Positions 52,534 to 62,722 of a DNA stretch of 64,000 nt are shown one piece after another. Under the pieces are notes generated by a model. It worked only from the letters and a program-made list of their open reading frames with translations. It was not told the DNA's origin and searched no databases. The DNA comes from Cyanosarcina radialis HA8281-LM2. GTDB lineage: Bacteria; Cyanobacteriota; Cyanobacteriia; Cyanobacteriales; CCAP-1448. Position 1 is the first letter of the stretch. Each line of letters starts with the position of its first letter. Position numbers and translations under genes: made by a program. The stretch is from assembly GCA_019359615.1 (NCBI GenBank), contig JAHHHA010000022.1, forward strand, positions 1 through 64,000, in the 5' to 3' direction.

Positions 52534-55500
52534 TTGGACGTTGAAGAAGCTCTGAAGATTATAGACATTGCTTTAGCACCAACTTCTCTAACTGATATTG
52601 AAGAACGTGTATTTCGAGGGGTGTGGGAAGGACAGATATACGAAGAAATAGCCGATCGCACTAACTACGAGGCTGAATACATCAGGCACATCGGCCCTCA
52701 GATTTGGCGGAAATTATCGCAATCTTTGGGCGAACGGGTAACGAGAAGCAATCTTCAGTCTGCTCTAAGGCGCAAAGCCGAGCAGATTTTGAAATCCACT
52801 GTATCGAACCCCATAGATAAAAATAGTCCCACCGCTCCATCAGATAATAATTCCTGCAAGCGCCACGATTGGGGAGAAGCAGTCAAGGCACCTTATTTTT
52901 ACGGACGGCTCGATGAAGCCAACAGGCTGGAACGATGGATTTTGCAGGAGCACTGTCCGTTAGTGGCATTGTTGGGGATGGGAGGTATTGGCAAAACGTC
53001 TTTGGCTCAGAGATTTGCTGAGGAAATTCACGATCGATTCGATTATTCGATCTGGCGATCGTTAAGGCAAGCCCCCCCGCTGGAAGAAATCCTCACGGCC
53101 ATTATCAAATTTATCGCCCCCGACCCAGATATCCGCCTGCCGGAGTCAGAAGCAGGACAACTAGCGCTGCTAGTGGAACTATTACAATCGTCTCGCTGCC
53201 TGCTCGTTCTCGACAATATGGAGTCGATTCTCTGCGGGGGAGATGCAGAGGAGACGACACCGCAACGCGCTGGGAATTATCGCCCAGGCTATGAAGGTTA
53301 TGGGAAGCTGCTTCAGTATGTGGGAGAGCGCCACCATCAAAGCTGTTTGATTGTGACCAGTCGGGAAAAACCGAAAGAAATTGCGACTTTAGAGAGTCAA
53401 GATGCACCAGTGCGATCGCTGATGCTCAGAGGCTTGGGCGCGACTGCCGCTCGTCCGATTTTGCAAACCAAGAATATTTATAGCACCGATGAAGAGTGCG
53501 ATCGCCTGATTCAGCTTTATGCAGGTAACCCTTTAGCCCTCAAAATTGTCACCAGTACGATTCAAGAATTGTTTGATGGCAAGGTGGCTGAATTTCTTAA
53601 AGAAGGAATTGCGTTTTTTGGAGATATCGGCGAACTCTTAGACGAACAGTTCGATCGCTTATCAAAACTAGAAAAACAAATTATGTTTTGGTTGGCGGTG
53701 AATCAAGAGTCGATGTCGCTGGCAGATTTAAGCGAAGACATGACCTCTTTTATCTCCAAACGGGAATTACTAGAAGCACTGGAATCGCTGGGTAGAAGGC
53801 CTTTAATTGAGAAATTGGGCAACCGTTTCAGCCAGCAGCCCGTGGTGATGGAGTATATGACCGAAAGGATAGTCGATCGAGTCGTTCGAGAAATAATTAC
53901 CAAAGAACTTTCGTTGCTAGCGAGTCATTCGCTCCTTAAAGCTACCGCCAAAGACTATATTCGAGAAAGTCAAATTCGCTTAATTTTAGAGCCGATTATC
54001 GAGAGAATAAAAGCTCATTTCAGATCGTTGAAACTAGCTGAAATTCAGTTAAAACAAGTTTTAAAAGATCTGCAACAATCCTCGTCTTCTTCATCGGAAT
54101 ATAGTGCTGGGAATCTAATTAACCTGCTGTGCGAACTCAAAGTAGACTTAACTGGATATGACTTTTCTCGCTTGACCATCCGCAATCCTTACCTGCGGAA
54201 TGTCGATTTACATCAGGTCAATTTTGCCTATGCTCACTTCGATTCTGCCGTATTTACAGAAACCTTTGGTGGCATTTTAAGCGTGGCCGTGAGTCCCGAT
54301 GGAGTATTTTTGGCAACCAGCGATACAGAGTGTGCGGTTCGCCTCTGGAGAATTGCCGACGGGAAGCAAATGTGGATCGGGCAGGGACATCGATCTTGGA
54401 TTTGGTCGGTGGCTTTTAGCCCTGATGGTATGCGGATCGCGACTGCCAGTTCTGATGCCACCATCAGGCTGTGGGATGCAGCTACAGGAGAATGCCTTCA
54501 AGTGTTGCAAGGCTCTTTTGATGCCCAAGCTGTGGCATTCAATCCCGATGGCAACCTCCTGATTGAAGGTGGGAAAGAAGGCGGAATTATTTGGGATCTC
54601 GATACTGGTTCCCGTTTTAGAACCTTGAAAGGTCATGCGAACAATCTCATTTGGGGCGTTGCTTTCAGCCCGCGCGATCGCATTGCGGTCACGGGGAGTT
54701 TAGATACTACCCTCAAAGTATGGAATATTGATACAGGTGATTGTCTGAGAACATTGTCAGGGCATTTAGCTCAAATCAGATCGGTAGCATTCCATCCTGA
54801 CGGTCAAATCGTTGCTAGCGGCAGTGTCGATCGCACCATCAAACTTTGGGATATCGATACTGGTGAATGCTGGCAAAGCCTCGCAGGTCATACAGATACT
54901 ATTTCGGCTCTGATGTTTAGCCCGGACGGAACGCTCTTAGCCAGCGGCAGCTACGATGGCACGGTTAAACTTTGGCAGGTGGATTCAGGTCAATGCCTGC
55001 AAACTTTGCTAGCGCATACTAACTTAGTCTGGACGATCGCTTTCTGCCCCGACGGACAAACGATCGTCAGTGGTGGAGACGACCATGCCGTCCGCTTTTG
55101 GGATGTTTGCTCTGGGAGGTGCATTAAAACCTGGCAGGGACATAAAAATGCGATGTTTGCCGTCAATTATCCCAGCAATTTTCCTGTGAAAGCTCAATTG
55201 CTACCCTCATCTACCGAGATGCCACCGAACGACGGACAATTATCTCCTTTGATGCAAAACACTGAATGGCTGCTGGCAAGCGGCAGCGAGGATCGGATGG
55301 TTCGGCTTTGGGACGTTAGCACAGGAAGTTGTTGCAAAACGCTGGAAGGCCATCAGGGTCGAATATTTGCCTTAGCGCACAGTCCAGACGATCGAACTTT
55401 ATTGAGCGGGAGTAGCGATCGCACGGCTAAATTATGGGATATTCAAACCGAACAGTGCTTGCAAACCTTTTACGGTCATGCCAGTTGGGTGTGGTCGGTC

Positions 55501-56214
55501 GCCTATAGCCCTGACGGTCAGACCTTGGCTACAGGTAGCGAAGATGCCACTGTCAGATTGTGGAATCCCCAGGGCCAATGCCTCAGAATGTTCCAAGAAC
55601 ACCAGGATTCTGTTTATACCGTTACTTTCAGTCCTGATGCCACAGTCTTAGTTAGTGGAGGGCTAGATTGCACGCTTAAACTCTGGAAGGTCGATGGCAG
55701 TGAGGAGAGTTTCAAAACCCTGCACGAACATACTAGTTCTGTATATACTGCGATCTTCACTCCAGACGGATGTAACCTCATCAGCAGTAGTAAGGATCGA
55801 ACGATTAAAATCTGGGATCTCTATTCAGGTGAATGCCTAAAAACCCTAGAGGGACATATCGGCGCGGTATGGACAATAGCATTGAGTCCAGACGGCCGCA
55901 TCCTGGCCAGCGGTGGTGAGGACAAGACCTTGAAAATATGGGATTTGGCATCCGGTGAATGCCTGAAAACTTTAACCGGACACCACAACCTGATCAAATC
56001 TATTACCTTCCATCCACAAGAGCCAATAGTAGTTAGTGGTAGCCTCGACGAAACGATGAAGGTCTGGGATATTGAAACCGGAGAATGCTTGCAAACCTTA
56101 CGGGTGGAAAGACCCTACGAAGGAATGAATATTACAGGCACTACAGGATTAACCGATGCCCAGAAAGCCACGCTCAAAGCCCTGGGAGCCGTTGAAGCTA
56201 ATGCAGATCGATGA
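52534..56214 (+). CDS. NB-ARC STAND ATPase with 14 WD40 repeats
   Basis: A 1226-residue cytoplasmic protein. TTG 52534 is supported by GGGAGG nine bases upstream. Domains: N-terminal helical domain common to cyanobacterial STAND proteins (residues 1-80, [20 protein letters not shown]); NB-ARC ATPase with P-loop GMGGIGKT (148-155) and Walker B LLVLDN (223-228); helical arm region (about 380-560); then 14 WD40 units from about residue 580, enough for two seven-bladed propellers. One unit has a 28-residue insertion ([17 protein letters not shown]). STAND proteins switch from ADP to ATP on ligand binding and oligomerise; WD40 propellers sense the ligand. No effector domain is fused, so a partner may supply output. 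Confidence 0.93.
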   Translation: MDVEEALKIIDIALAPTSLTDIEERVFRGVWEGQIYEEIADRTNYEAEYIRHIGPQIWRKLSQSLGERVTRSNLQSALRRKAEQILKSTVSNPIDKNSPTAPSDNNSCKRHDWGEAVKAPYFYGRLDEANRLERWILQEHCPLVALLGMGGIGKTSLAQRFAEEIHDRFDYSIWRSLRQAPPLEEILTAIIKFIAPDPDIRLPESEAGQLALLVELLQSSRCLLVLDNMESILCGGDAEETTPQRAGNYRPGYEGYGKLLQYVGERHHQSCLIVTSREKPKEIATLESQDAPVRSLMLRGLGATAARPILQTKNIYSTDEECDRLIQLYAGNPLALKIVTSTIQELFDGKVAEFLKEGIAFFGDIGELLDEQFDRLSKLEKQIMFWLAVNQESMSLADLSEDMTSFISKRELLEALESLGRRPLIEKLGNRFSQQPVVMEYMTERIVDRVVREIITKELSLLASHSLLKATAKDYIRESQIRLILEPIIERIKAHFRSLKLAEIQLKQVLKDLQQSSSSSSEYSAGNLINLLCELKVDLTGYDFSRLTIRNPYLRNVDLHQVNFAYAHFDSAVFTETFGGILSVAVSPDGVFLATSDTECAVRLWRIADGKQMWIGQGHRSWIWSVAFSPDGMRIATASSDATIRLWDAATGECLQVLQGSFDAQAVAFNPDGNLLIEGGKEGGIIWDLDTGSRFRTLKGHANNLIWGVAFSPRDRIAVTGSLDTTLKVWNIDTGDCLRTLSGHLAQIRSVAFHPDGQIVASGSVDRTIKLWDIDTGECWQSLAGHTDTISALMFSPDGTLLASGSYDGTVKLWQVDSGQCLQTLLAHTNLVWTIAFCPDGQTIVSGGDDHAVRFWDVCSGRCIKTWQGHKNAMFAVNYPSNFPVKAQLLPSSTEMPPNDGQLSPLMQNTEWLLASGSEDRMVRLWDVSTGSCCKTLEGHQGRIFALAHSPDDRTLLSGSSDRTAKLWDIQTEQCLQTFYGHASWVWSVAYSPDGQTLATGSEDATVRLWNPQGQCLRMFQEHQDSVYTVTFSPDATVLVSGGLDCTLKLWKVDGSEESFKTLHEHTSSVYTAIFTPDGCNLISSSKDRTIKIWDLYSGECLKTLEGHIGAVWTIALSPDGRILASGGEDKTLKIWDLASGECLKTLTGHHNLIKSITFHPQEPIVVSGSLDETMKVWDIETGECLQTLRVERPYEGMNITGTTGLTDAQKATLKALGAVEANADR

Positions 56215-56568
56215 ATCGAGATCTTCCCCTCATCCCCTAGCCCCTTCTCCCACTAGAGGAGAAGTGGGACAAGATATGGTTAGCGATTCTAGCTTGATTG
56301 TTAGCTCTGGGTGAGGGTATGGAAGTTATATCAAATCCGGTTTACAAAACCGTCTTGACCTCAAGGAGCCTCCGGCTCCCCTCAGATAACAGAAACTTCC
56401 TTTTCCCTCTCCTACGAGGAGAGGGCAGGGTGAGGTGGGAGAGGGGTTGGGGGTGAGGGCAGCAATGGATGGTATGAGAACCGGATTTGATATTAAAGGA
56501 CTATGCAAGTGCGACCTACAATAAAAATGGTATGCGATCGCCAAATCTAATTTACCAGGTGTCTACCC
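56215..56568. other. Gap after the STAND gene
   Basis: About 350 bases. It opens with a CCCCTTCTCC/GGAGAAG pair near 56240-56265 that could end the STAND transcript, then contains the MITE-like element at 56328-56493 and the promoter for the next Uma2 gene. Confidence 0.5.
56328..56493. mobile_element. 166-bp MITE-like element after the STAND gene
   Basis: Perfect 15-base inverted ends (ATATCAAATCCGGTT at 56328-56342 and its complement at 56479-56493). The interior has a CCCTCTCCTACGAGGAGAGGG hairpin in two halves and GGGTGAGGTGGGAGAGGGG. A truncated copy is at 52192-52316. No transposase is encoded. Confidence 0.75.
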
Positions 56569-57246
56569 ATGACCCTCTCCTTAGAAAAATCTAGCCAGCC
56601 TTTCCCTCTGATTCAAAGGCGCGATGCCACTTGGGAAGATTATGTCAAAGTGCGGGACAGTGAAGATATCGATTGGCGGAAAATTGCTTTTCACCAGGGA
56701 TGGTTGTGGGTTGATATGGGGACAGAAGGGCCGAATCATGCTTCTTTCAACGACCTGATAACGATCGTCTTTGGATTTTGGGCATTTTTGCATCCTGAGC
56801 CTGCAATCCAATCGTTTGGGCGTTGCCTCATCGATCGGCCGGAAACCCATGCCTGTGCGCCTGATTTGGTTCTTTACAAAGGTGAAAATATCCCCAAGTG
56901 GCAACCGGGAGAGCCGCGCCGCATCGATTTAACCCGCCATCGATTGCCAGATCTAGTCGGGGAAATTGCCGATACCACGCTCAGCATCGACCTAGACGAG
57001 CAAAAGCAACTTTATGCCAGTTTGGGAATTGCCGAATATTGGGTCATCGATGTCAAAGGAATGCGCCTGTTTGCCTTCGGATTGAACTCTACAGGCGTGT
57101 ATGAAACCATTGAAGTTTCCCAGGTGCTAGCAGGTCTGTCGATTTTGCTGGTGGAGCAAGCGATCGAACGCCTCGCCCAAGAAACCAATACCGCCGCAGC
57201 TAATTGGTTGATGCAACAATTGCAAGCCGATTTTCCCCAACAATAA
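56569..57246 (+). CDS. Uma2-family nuclease-fold protein
   Basis: A 225-residue protein of the Uma2 family, PD-(D/E)XK-like core: HACAPDLVLYKGE (Asp), LPDLVGEIADTTLS with Glu, and DEQKQLYASLGIAEYWVID carrying the Lys-containing helix. Length is normal. Uma2 proteins are a large cyanobacterial paralogue family of unknown role. It shares no obvious operon with the STAND gene, as a MITE-like element separates them. Confidence 0.88.
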   Translation: MTLSLEKSSQPFPLIQRRDATWEDYVKVRDSEDIDWRKIAFHQGWLWVDMGTEGPNHASFNDLITIVFGFWAFLHPEPAIQSFGRCLIDRPETHACAPDLVLYKGENIPKWQPGEPRRIDLTRHRLPDLVGEIADTTLSIDLDEQKQLYASLGIAEYWVIDVKGMRLFAFGLNSTGVYETIEVSQVLAGLSILLVEQAIERLAQETNTAAANWLMQQLQADFPQQ

Positions 57247-57254
57247 TCTTTTCT

Positions 57255-57284
57255 AGTGAGTGGAGATCGAACGACTCACTTTTT
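57255..57284 (+). terminator. Rho-independent terminator after Uma2
   Basis: Stem AGTGAGT/ACTCACT (57255-57261 with 57274-57280) followed by TTTTCTC, nine bases after the Uma2 stop. It separates this gene from the downstream protease cluster. Confidence 0.7.
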
Positions 57285-57567
57285 CTCACTTTTGCGATCG
57301 CTTTTCACCACTTTTTATCATTGGCCACCACCTAATGCTCGGATATCTTAAGAGCATCAGTTACATAATTGATTTTGCCAAGACAACAGCGATACGTTGC
57401 TCCGCAACAGGCTGAGCCAACGCGAGATCGAAACCAACAAATTTAACAGATAAATCGATCGAATATTCATCAAAACTTTTAAACTTTCCTTGCAAGAGAC
57501 GCGCGATGCTCGATCGATATTTCCTGTCAACAATTAGTTGAACCAGCACAATCGTAGAGTATAAACC
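57285..57567. promoter_or_regulatory. Upstream region of the protease/catalase cassette
   Basis: About 280 bases with several CGATCG motifs and no gene. It must hold the promoter of the 57568 gene. No clear ribosome site stands before the ATG at 57568. Confidence 0.4.
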
Positions 57568-58590
57568 ATGAAAATCATCAAAGAACGATCGCAGATCGAG
57601 CCGATGACCCCTTTAGAACAAGCCAAACAGGAGCCGAAACTTGGAGTGCAAGATTGGTTCCGCTTGCGGCAAGAACGATATCCAGTTTTAGATTCAAAGC
57701 AACAGAAAGCTTTCGGTGGGGTTGTTCTATCTAGAGAAGAATTATTGAAAGAGAACAAAAAGATGGTTTCGCTGCCATCCTTCGTTCCAGATGAAGCACC
57801 AATTCTTCCAGGTGGACCGAGATCTATCGGTCGCCAGAGCCAAAAACCTTTGAGGCGCTTTTCTGGAGCCAAAGTGATTCCGGCCAACTTCACGCAAATT
57901 TATAACGGCGAGAGCCGGAGTATTTATTACGACACATCGTTTCCATGGGTTTGCATCGGCAGACTCAATAAGCCTGATGGCACTTGGGGAACGGCCTCAT
58001 TAGTCGGGAAAAATACCATCCTCACTGCTGCGCACGTAGTCTCAGGCTGGTGGTCCCCTGGCGGCCCAGTTACCGGAAACCTCACATTTATTCCAGCGAT
58101 GTTCGGTTCGGGATCGATCCTCGGTGCAACTTGGGTTGCCAATGTAATTGGTATCGCTGCCTGGGAAACTCCTACAGCAGTCGATGGATATGACATGGCC
58201 ATCTGCCAAATCGATCGACCAATGGGCGATTGGTTGGGTTACTTCGGATACCGAACTTACATTGATGATTGGGAGGATCTGTCCGTGTGGACGCACGCTG
58301 GTTATCCATACGATTTAAGTATGGGTGGTACCCAACCTAGCTACGAACTTGGGATTGCTGTTCGAGACGATGACAGCGATAGCTACGATACCCTGGAAGT
58401 CGAAACCCAAGCCGATATTGCTAGCGGGCAATCTGGCGGCCCTTTGTGGGGTGTATTTAATGACCAACGCCAAATTATTGGTACTCTGAGCGGCAGAGAA
58501 GATAATTTTGCCGAAGAGAAGAATAGTCTATTTGCTGGCGGTAACGGATTGGTAAGACTAATTGATTGGGGTCGTAATAACTGGGGTTAG
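57568..58590 (+). CDS. V8/trypsin-like serine peptidase without signal peptide
   Basis: A 340-residue S1-fold protease. There is a hydrophilic N-terminal extension of about 120 residues, possibly a propeptide, but no signal peptide. The triad is complete: His156 (ILTAAHVV), Asp209 (VDGYDMAICQI) and Ser289 (IASGQSGGPLW). The Ser region resembles V8/glutamyl endopeptidases. It is the first of four same-strand genes (protease, M6 protease, catalase-like, hydrolase) spaced by 74, 131 and 328 bases. Whether it acts inside the cell or is exported by another route is unknown. Confidence 0.85.
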   Translation: MKIIKERSQIEPMTPLEQAKQEPKLGVQDWFRLRQERYPVLDSKQQKAFGGVVLSREELLKENKKMVSLPSFVPDEAPILPGGPRSIGRQSQKPLRRFSGAKVIPANFTQIYNGESRSIYYDTSFPWVCIGRLNKPDGTWGTASLVGKNTILTAAHVVSGWWSPGGPVTGNLTFIPAMFGSGSILGATWVANVIGIAAWETPTAVDGYDMAICQIDRPMGDWLGYFGYRTYIDDWEDLSVWTHAGYPYDLSMGGTQPSYELGIAVRDDDSDSYDTLEVETQADIASGQSGGPLWGVFNDQRQIIGTLSGREDNFAEEKNSLFAGGNGLVRLIDWGRNNWG

Positions 58591-58664
58591 ATCGGCATTA
58601 CTTTTTAGGAAGCTACCTCTCTTAATTCTGTTTAAAGTATCGATCGCAAAAAGGAGAAATTTTT

Positions 58665-60197
58665 ATGTCAGTCCCTTTTTTTGGAAAAGAATTTACCTTT
58701 ATTCAGCCCGATGGAACTAAATTTCAAGTGCGAGGTTGGGGCAATCAATGGCAAGCAGTATTTGAAACTCTAGATGGTTTTACTGTGGTGAAAGACCCCA
58801 TAACTAACTTTTATCAATACGCCACGATTAGCGATAATGGCGAGGAGCTTTTGCCAACAGGATTTCAAGCAGAAATGGTAAATCCGTACAATCTCGGACT
58901 GACTCCAAGATTGCGAGCCAATCGCAGAGGTGCGGCAATTCCAACTTCTATGAGTTCCGGTTTACTGCCTAAAAAGACGCGTTGGGAAACCAGGCGCGAA
59001 GTCACCCGAATGCAACAACGCGCTGCCATGATGGCACCAACAGAAATAATGCCTGCTCCGCCACAACGACAGACCGTTGGAGATTTTGTCGGTTTGTGTC
59101 TCTTGGTTGATTTTCCTGACGTTCCTGCCACTATTTCCGAAGCTGAAGTCAAAGATTATTGCAACTTACAGGGATACAGTGGCTTTGGCAATAACGGCTC
59201 GGTTTACGATTATTTCTTCGATAATTCGGGCGGCAAATTGCGTTACACCAGTATCGTCGCTCCCTACTACACGGCTAAATACAATAGAGCTTATTACACC
59301 GATGAGACTCAGCCAGATGGAGTTAGAGCGCAGGAATTAATCCGAGAATGTTTGGATTATCTGCGAGCCGAAGGATTCGATTTCAGTCGTCTGACTGTCG
59401 ATAGTGGTAACTATGTCTATGCGACTAATATGTTTTATGCAGGCGATGTAGTTAACAACTGGTCGAAAGGACTATGGCCGCATTCTTGGCGTTTGTTTTC
59501 TGACTATAATTTAATGCCCGGTAAAATTGCTGCTGACTATCAAATTACTAACATCGGCAGGGAACTGACTCTTGGCACTTTCTGCCATGAAAACGGACAC
59601 ATGATTTGTGACTTTCCAGATTTGTACGACTATAGACGCGATGGGGTCAATTCCCACGGAGTCGGCGGTTTTTGCTTGATGTGTGCTGGTGCTAATATTA
59701 ATGAGAAAAACCCCACCCAGGTAGGTGCGTACCTCAAATACCGGGCTGGTTGGGCAGACAGCGTTACTTCAATTACACCCGGATTAAATGCCACCGTTCG
59801 CGCTGGTGTCAATCAATTTTTCATTCACTCGAAGAATCAGCGCGAGTATTTTATCATCGAAAATCGGCAGCAAACCGAACGCGATCGATCCCTACCCGGT
59901 TCGGGGCTAGCAATTTGGCATATTGATGAATTAGGAAACAACGAAAACCAAGGAATGTCTCCCAACTCTCATTACGAATGCTCGCTCGTACAAGCTGATG
60001 GCGAGTTCGATTTAGAACGTGGAGAATTTGGCGGTCAATATGGTGAGGCTAAAGACCTTTACTATGCTGGGGGCAATACTTACTTTGGTGCGTCTACTAA
60101 TCCTAATAGCCGCTGGTGGGATGGCACGCTATCAAGATTGGATGTTTCTAACATTAGCGCCAGTGGAACCTCAATGACATTTAAAGGTAATGTCTAG
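58665..60197 (+). CDS. M6-family metalloprotease (InhA-like)
   Basis: A 510-residue zinc protease. An AAGGAG site precedes the ATG. The N-terminal domain (residues 1-140) is hydrophilic; no signal peptide. The M6 catalytic region starts LCLLVDFPDVPATIS near 144, followed by VYDYFFDNSGGKLRYT, and the zinc motif HENGH (His308, Glu309, His312) with DFPDLYDY behind it. C-terminal blocks (FFIIENRQQTERDRSLPGSG pattern, GLAIWHIDE) are as in immune-inhibitor-A-like enzymes. Usual family members are secreted; the missing signal is notable. Confidence 0.9.
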   Translation: MSVPFFGKEFTFIQPDGTKFQVRGWGNQWQAVFETLDGFTVVKDPITNFYQYATISDNGEELLPTGFQAEMVNPYNLGLTPRLRANRRGAAIPTSMSSGLLPKKTRWETRREVTRMQQRAAMMAPTEIMPAPPQRQTVGDFVGLCLLVDFPDVPATISEAEVKDYCNLQGYSGFGNNGSVYDYFFDNSGGKLRYTSIVAPYYTAKYNRAYYTDETQPDGVRAQELIRECLDYLRAEGFDFSRLTVDSGNYVYATNMFYAGDVVNNWSKGLWPHSWRLFSDYNLMPGKIAADYQITNIGRELTLGTFCHENGHMICDFPDLYDYRRDGVNSHGVGGFCLMCAGANINEKNPTQVGAYLKYRAGWADSVTSITPGLNATVRAGVNQFFIHSKNQREYFIIENRQQTERDRSLPGSGLAIWHIDELGNNENQGMSPNSHYECSLVQADGEFDLERGEFGGQYGEAKDLYYAGGNTYFGASTNPNSRWWDGTLSRLDVSNISASGTSMTFKGNV

Positions 60198-60328
60198 CTA
60201 TTTGAGTAAATTATATACCTCCAACCATTTTTTTAAGGTAGCCATCCTGCCTGCCTTTGAGTTTAATTTTTGGAGATGTATAATGAAGCAAACAATAAAA
60301 ATTTAAATCAAAAGAGGTTAAAAGCATC

Positions 60329-61414
60329 ATGGCAGAAGAATCAAGTCCAGAACGCATACCACCAGAAGAAGAAGGACTAATCGAGCAATTGGTGCAATTT
60401 GGCAAGAAATCGATGGAGGGCAGCCCACCGATGCTCAGAGATCAACACCCGAAGAGTCATGGCTGCGTTAAAGGAAAGTTTATCGTCGAAGCGAATATTC
60501 CAGATGATATGAAAGTCGGTGTTTTTAAAGAACCGAAGAAAATCTATGATGTTTGGATTCGGTTTTCTAATAACAGCAATCTTCGCACTCCAGATGGCAA
60601 ACTTCAGCCCGATACAGAACCAGATGGGAAAGGAATGGCAATTAAGCTGATGAATGTTGAAGGTGAAAAAGTCCTTGACGATCCAGAGCATCAAGGAGAA
60701 CAGGATTTTGTTCTCCTCAATAGCCCTAATTTTTTCATTCGCGATCTGCAACAATACATCAACTTTTTTATGGTGGCCGCAGCCAGAAGGGCAGCCGCAG
60801 CTAAATTGATTCGGGAAGGAAAAACTGTCACGCCAGAAACACCGCTCGAAATTCCTAAAGATCTCCAAGAACCAGCTAAAGATTTAAAAGAAAATAAGGT
60901 TTTTGAACGGGTTATGAAAATAAGGATGAGCGCGAGCGCAAACTCACAAACTAATCCTTTAGAGATTACCTACTGGAGTTCGACTCCATATAAACTAGGC
61001 GATCGCGCCATGAAATTTTCTGCGGTTCCTATTTTTACGGGCGAAAAGTTCGATCCAGAGAAAGCTAGCAATAAAGATAATTATTTTCGAGAAGCAATGA
61101 GGAAACAATTGTCGGAGGGAGAGGCTGTTTTTGACTTTAAAATTCAGCTTCAAAAAGATGCAATTAAAATGCCGATCGAAGATTCTACTGTTGAATGGGA
61201 CGAAAAAGAATCTCCTTTTTTTAAAGTGGCAACCATTCGGATTCCAAGTCAAGAATTTGACACGCCAACAATGAATGACTTTGATGAAAAGCTAGCGTTT
61301 TCGCCTTGGAATACTCTGCCAGAACTTCAACCTTTAGGAGGAGTAAATCGCTCTCGGAAGCGAATTTATCAGGAACTAGCTCGGCTCAGAAATCAGACCG
61401 ATCGAGCTAAATAG
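60329..61414 (+). CDS. Catalase-family heme protein
   Basis: A 361-residue catalase-fold protein of the small type (shorter than typical 480-residue catalase). Family marks are DQHPKSHGCVKGKFIVEA, WIRFSNNSN, DGKGMAIKLM, DFVLLNSPNFFI and the C-terminal RSRKRIYQELARLR, whose Tyr is the likely heme ligand. The distal His (PKSHGC) is present. Relatives include catalase-like lipid-peroxide enzymes such as allene-oxide synthase, so the substrate may be H2O2 or a fatty-acid hydroperoxide. No signal peptide. Third gene of the cassette. Confidence 0.85.
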   Translation: MAEESSPERIPPEEEGLIEQLVQFGKKSMEGSPPMLRDQHPKSHGCVKGKFIVEANIPDDMKVGVFKEPKKIYDVWIRFSNNSNLRTPDGKLQPDTEPDGKGMAIKLMNVEGEKVLDDPEHQGEQDFVLLNSPNFFIRDLQQYINFFMVAAARRAAAAKLIREGKTVTPETPLEIPKDLQEPAKDLKENKVFERVMKIRMSASANSQTNPLEITYWSSTPYKLGDRAMKFSAVPIFTGEKFDPEKASNKDNYFREAMRKQLSEGEAVFDFKIQLQKDAIKMPIEDSTVEWDEKESPFFKVATIRIPSQEFDTPTMNDFDEKLAFSPWNTLPELQPLGGVNRSRKRIYQELARLRNQTDRAK

Positions 61415-61742
61415 AACTGTCAAACCAATTCGCAATTAATTCCATGCCTGTTGGCGCAGCCTGCCGCAGGCATAGCCAGTAGCTCTGAAATAACGAAGAA
61501 ATTGTTTTTATTTTCTCCTTGAAAGGATAGCTTGTACCCTAAATTGCAAATTGACAATTGTTTCGGTCATCCCAAATCTGCATCGATAATTAAAGCCACA
61601 GCCATAGAAACAAAATCTTTCTGGAGCCGACTACAAATAAAATGTTGGTTTTAAAAATCGGATTTGGGATCGAACATTATTATCGAATATTATTTATGAG
61701 AAAATAAAAAAGCCGTTAAGTTTTATCTAAACAGGAAAGATA
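61415..61742. other. Gap between catalase-like and hydrolase genes
   Basis: About 330 bases. It has a GCCTGCCGCAGGC palindrome near 61459 and an AATCGGATTTGGGAT remnant near 61656 like the end of the 56328 element. The hydrolase ribosome site (CAGGAAAG) precedes ATG 61743. Confidence 0.45.
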
Positions 61743-62690
61743 ATGCCTACAGACTACATTATATTCATGCATGGCGTAAACGTTCGAGATCGTCAAGGCT
61801 TTCAAACGCAGGCTAACGATATGTTTGAGGTCATTAAAAAGTCCGTCAGCGATAGATCGCGAACCCTAAAACCTGTAGTTTTATTTTGGGGAGATGTCGG
61901 AGAAGAGCGAATCAAGCAATTGCATGAAGGCTTTACCAAGTCTCCCCAATGGCATAAATTTTGGTTTCGCGACGAACTACGAACTAACCAAATTTTACCG
62001 TTTGTGGGCGATGCGGCTATGTATCTGAGCCGAACCATCAGTAAAAATATTGTCCGAGAGATTACCCAGCAAGCTATTAAGCAAATGGGGCCGCTTGAAA
62101 GCATAATACACCCTCCTGAAGGCGATCGCCTCCACCTCGTCACTCATAGCTGGGGTACCGTCATTTTATTTGATATCTTATTTGCCTCTCGTTGGGAAGA
62201 GTCTGTGTTGGATGATGAGACGCTCGAGCAAATTGAGAATATTCGCCGTGGCTTTTTTGGTATTGGTGCCAACGAAGAAGAAAAAAGCTATGGAATTCCT
62301 CTAGCCAGCATTCATACCATGGGTTCACCCATCTCTTTGTTTAGTTTAATCAACGTTGATGGGGCAAAATCTTTTAACCTCACACCAAAACTCAAGGAAT
62401 TCCTAGAAGCACGACAACAAAAAAAGCTAAAGCCCCTGGTCTGGAGAAACTACGCTCACCCCGGCGATCCAATTGCCTACCCATTAGAGGGAGTCATGCC
62501 GCTTCTCTTAGGTGGAGCAGGGGATCTGGTTGATATCAAAGATATTATGAGTCCCAGTAATTGGCTCTGGGGAGCATTCGGGGACACTATATTACCTATT
62601 CTTAATGGTGGAAACGCTCATGGTAGCTATTGGACGCAAAAAGAAATAGCCCAGGAGATCGGCAAAGCAATTGGCTCGAAATCAAAGTAA
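61743..62690 (+). CDS. Alpha/beta-hydrolase (lipase/esterase-like)
   Basis: A 315-residue soluble protein. The N-terminal strand YIIFMHGVN gives the oxyanion HG, and the nucleophile Ser136 sits in LVTHSWGTV, a variant of G-x-S-x-G with Thr at the first position. A later Asp (HPGDPIAYP) and His (NGGNAHGSYW) complete a likely triad. No signal peptide. It may hydrolyse a lipid or ester; next to a catalase-like protein, an oxidised-lipid substrate is one possibility. Fourth gene of the cassette, after a 328-base gap. Confidence 0.8.
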   Translation: MPTDYIIFMHGVNVRDRQGFQTQANDMFEVIKKSVSDRSRTLKPVVLFWGDVGEERIKQLHEGFTKSPQWHKFWFRDELRTNQILPFVGDAAMYLSRTISKNIVREITQQAIKQMGPLESIIHPPEGDRLHLVTHSWGTVILFDILFASRWEESVLDDETLEQIENIRRGFFGIGANEEEKSYGIPLASIHTMGSPISLFSLINVDGAKSFNLTPKLKEFLEARQQKKLKPLVWRNYAHPGDPIAYPLEGVMPLLLGGAGDLVDIKDIMSPSNWLWGAFGDTILPILNGGNAHGSYWTQKEIAQEIGKAIGSKSK

Positions 62691-62722
62691 AGTTTTTGAG
62701 ATTCGATTTAGAAAGATAAAAT

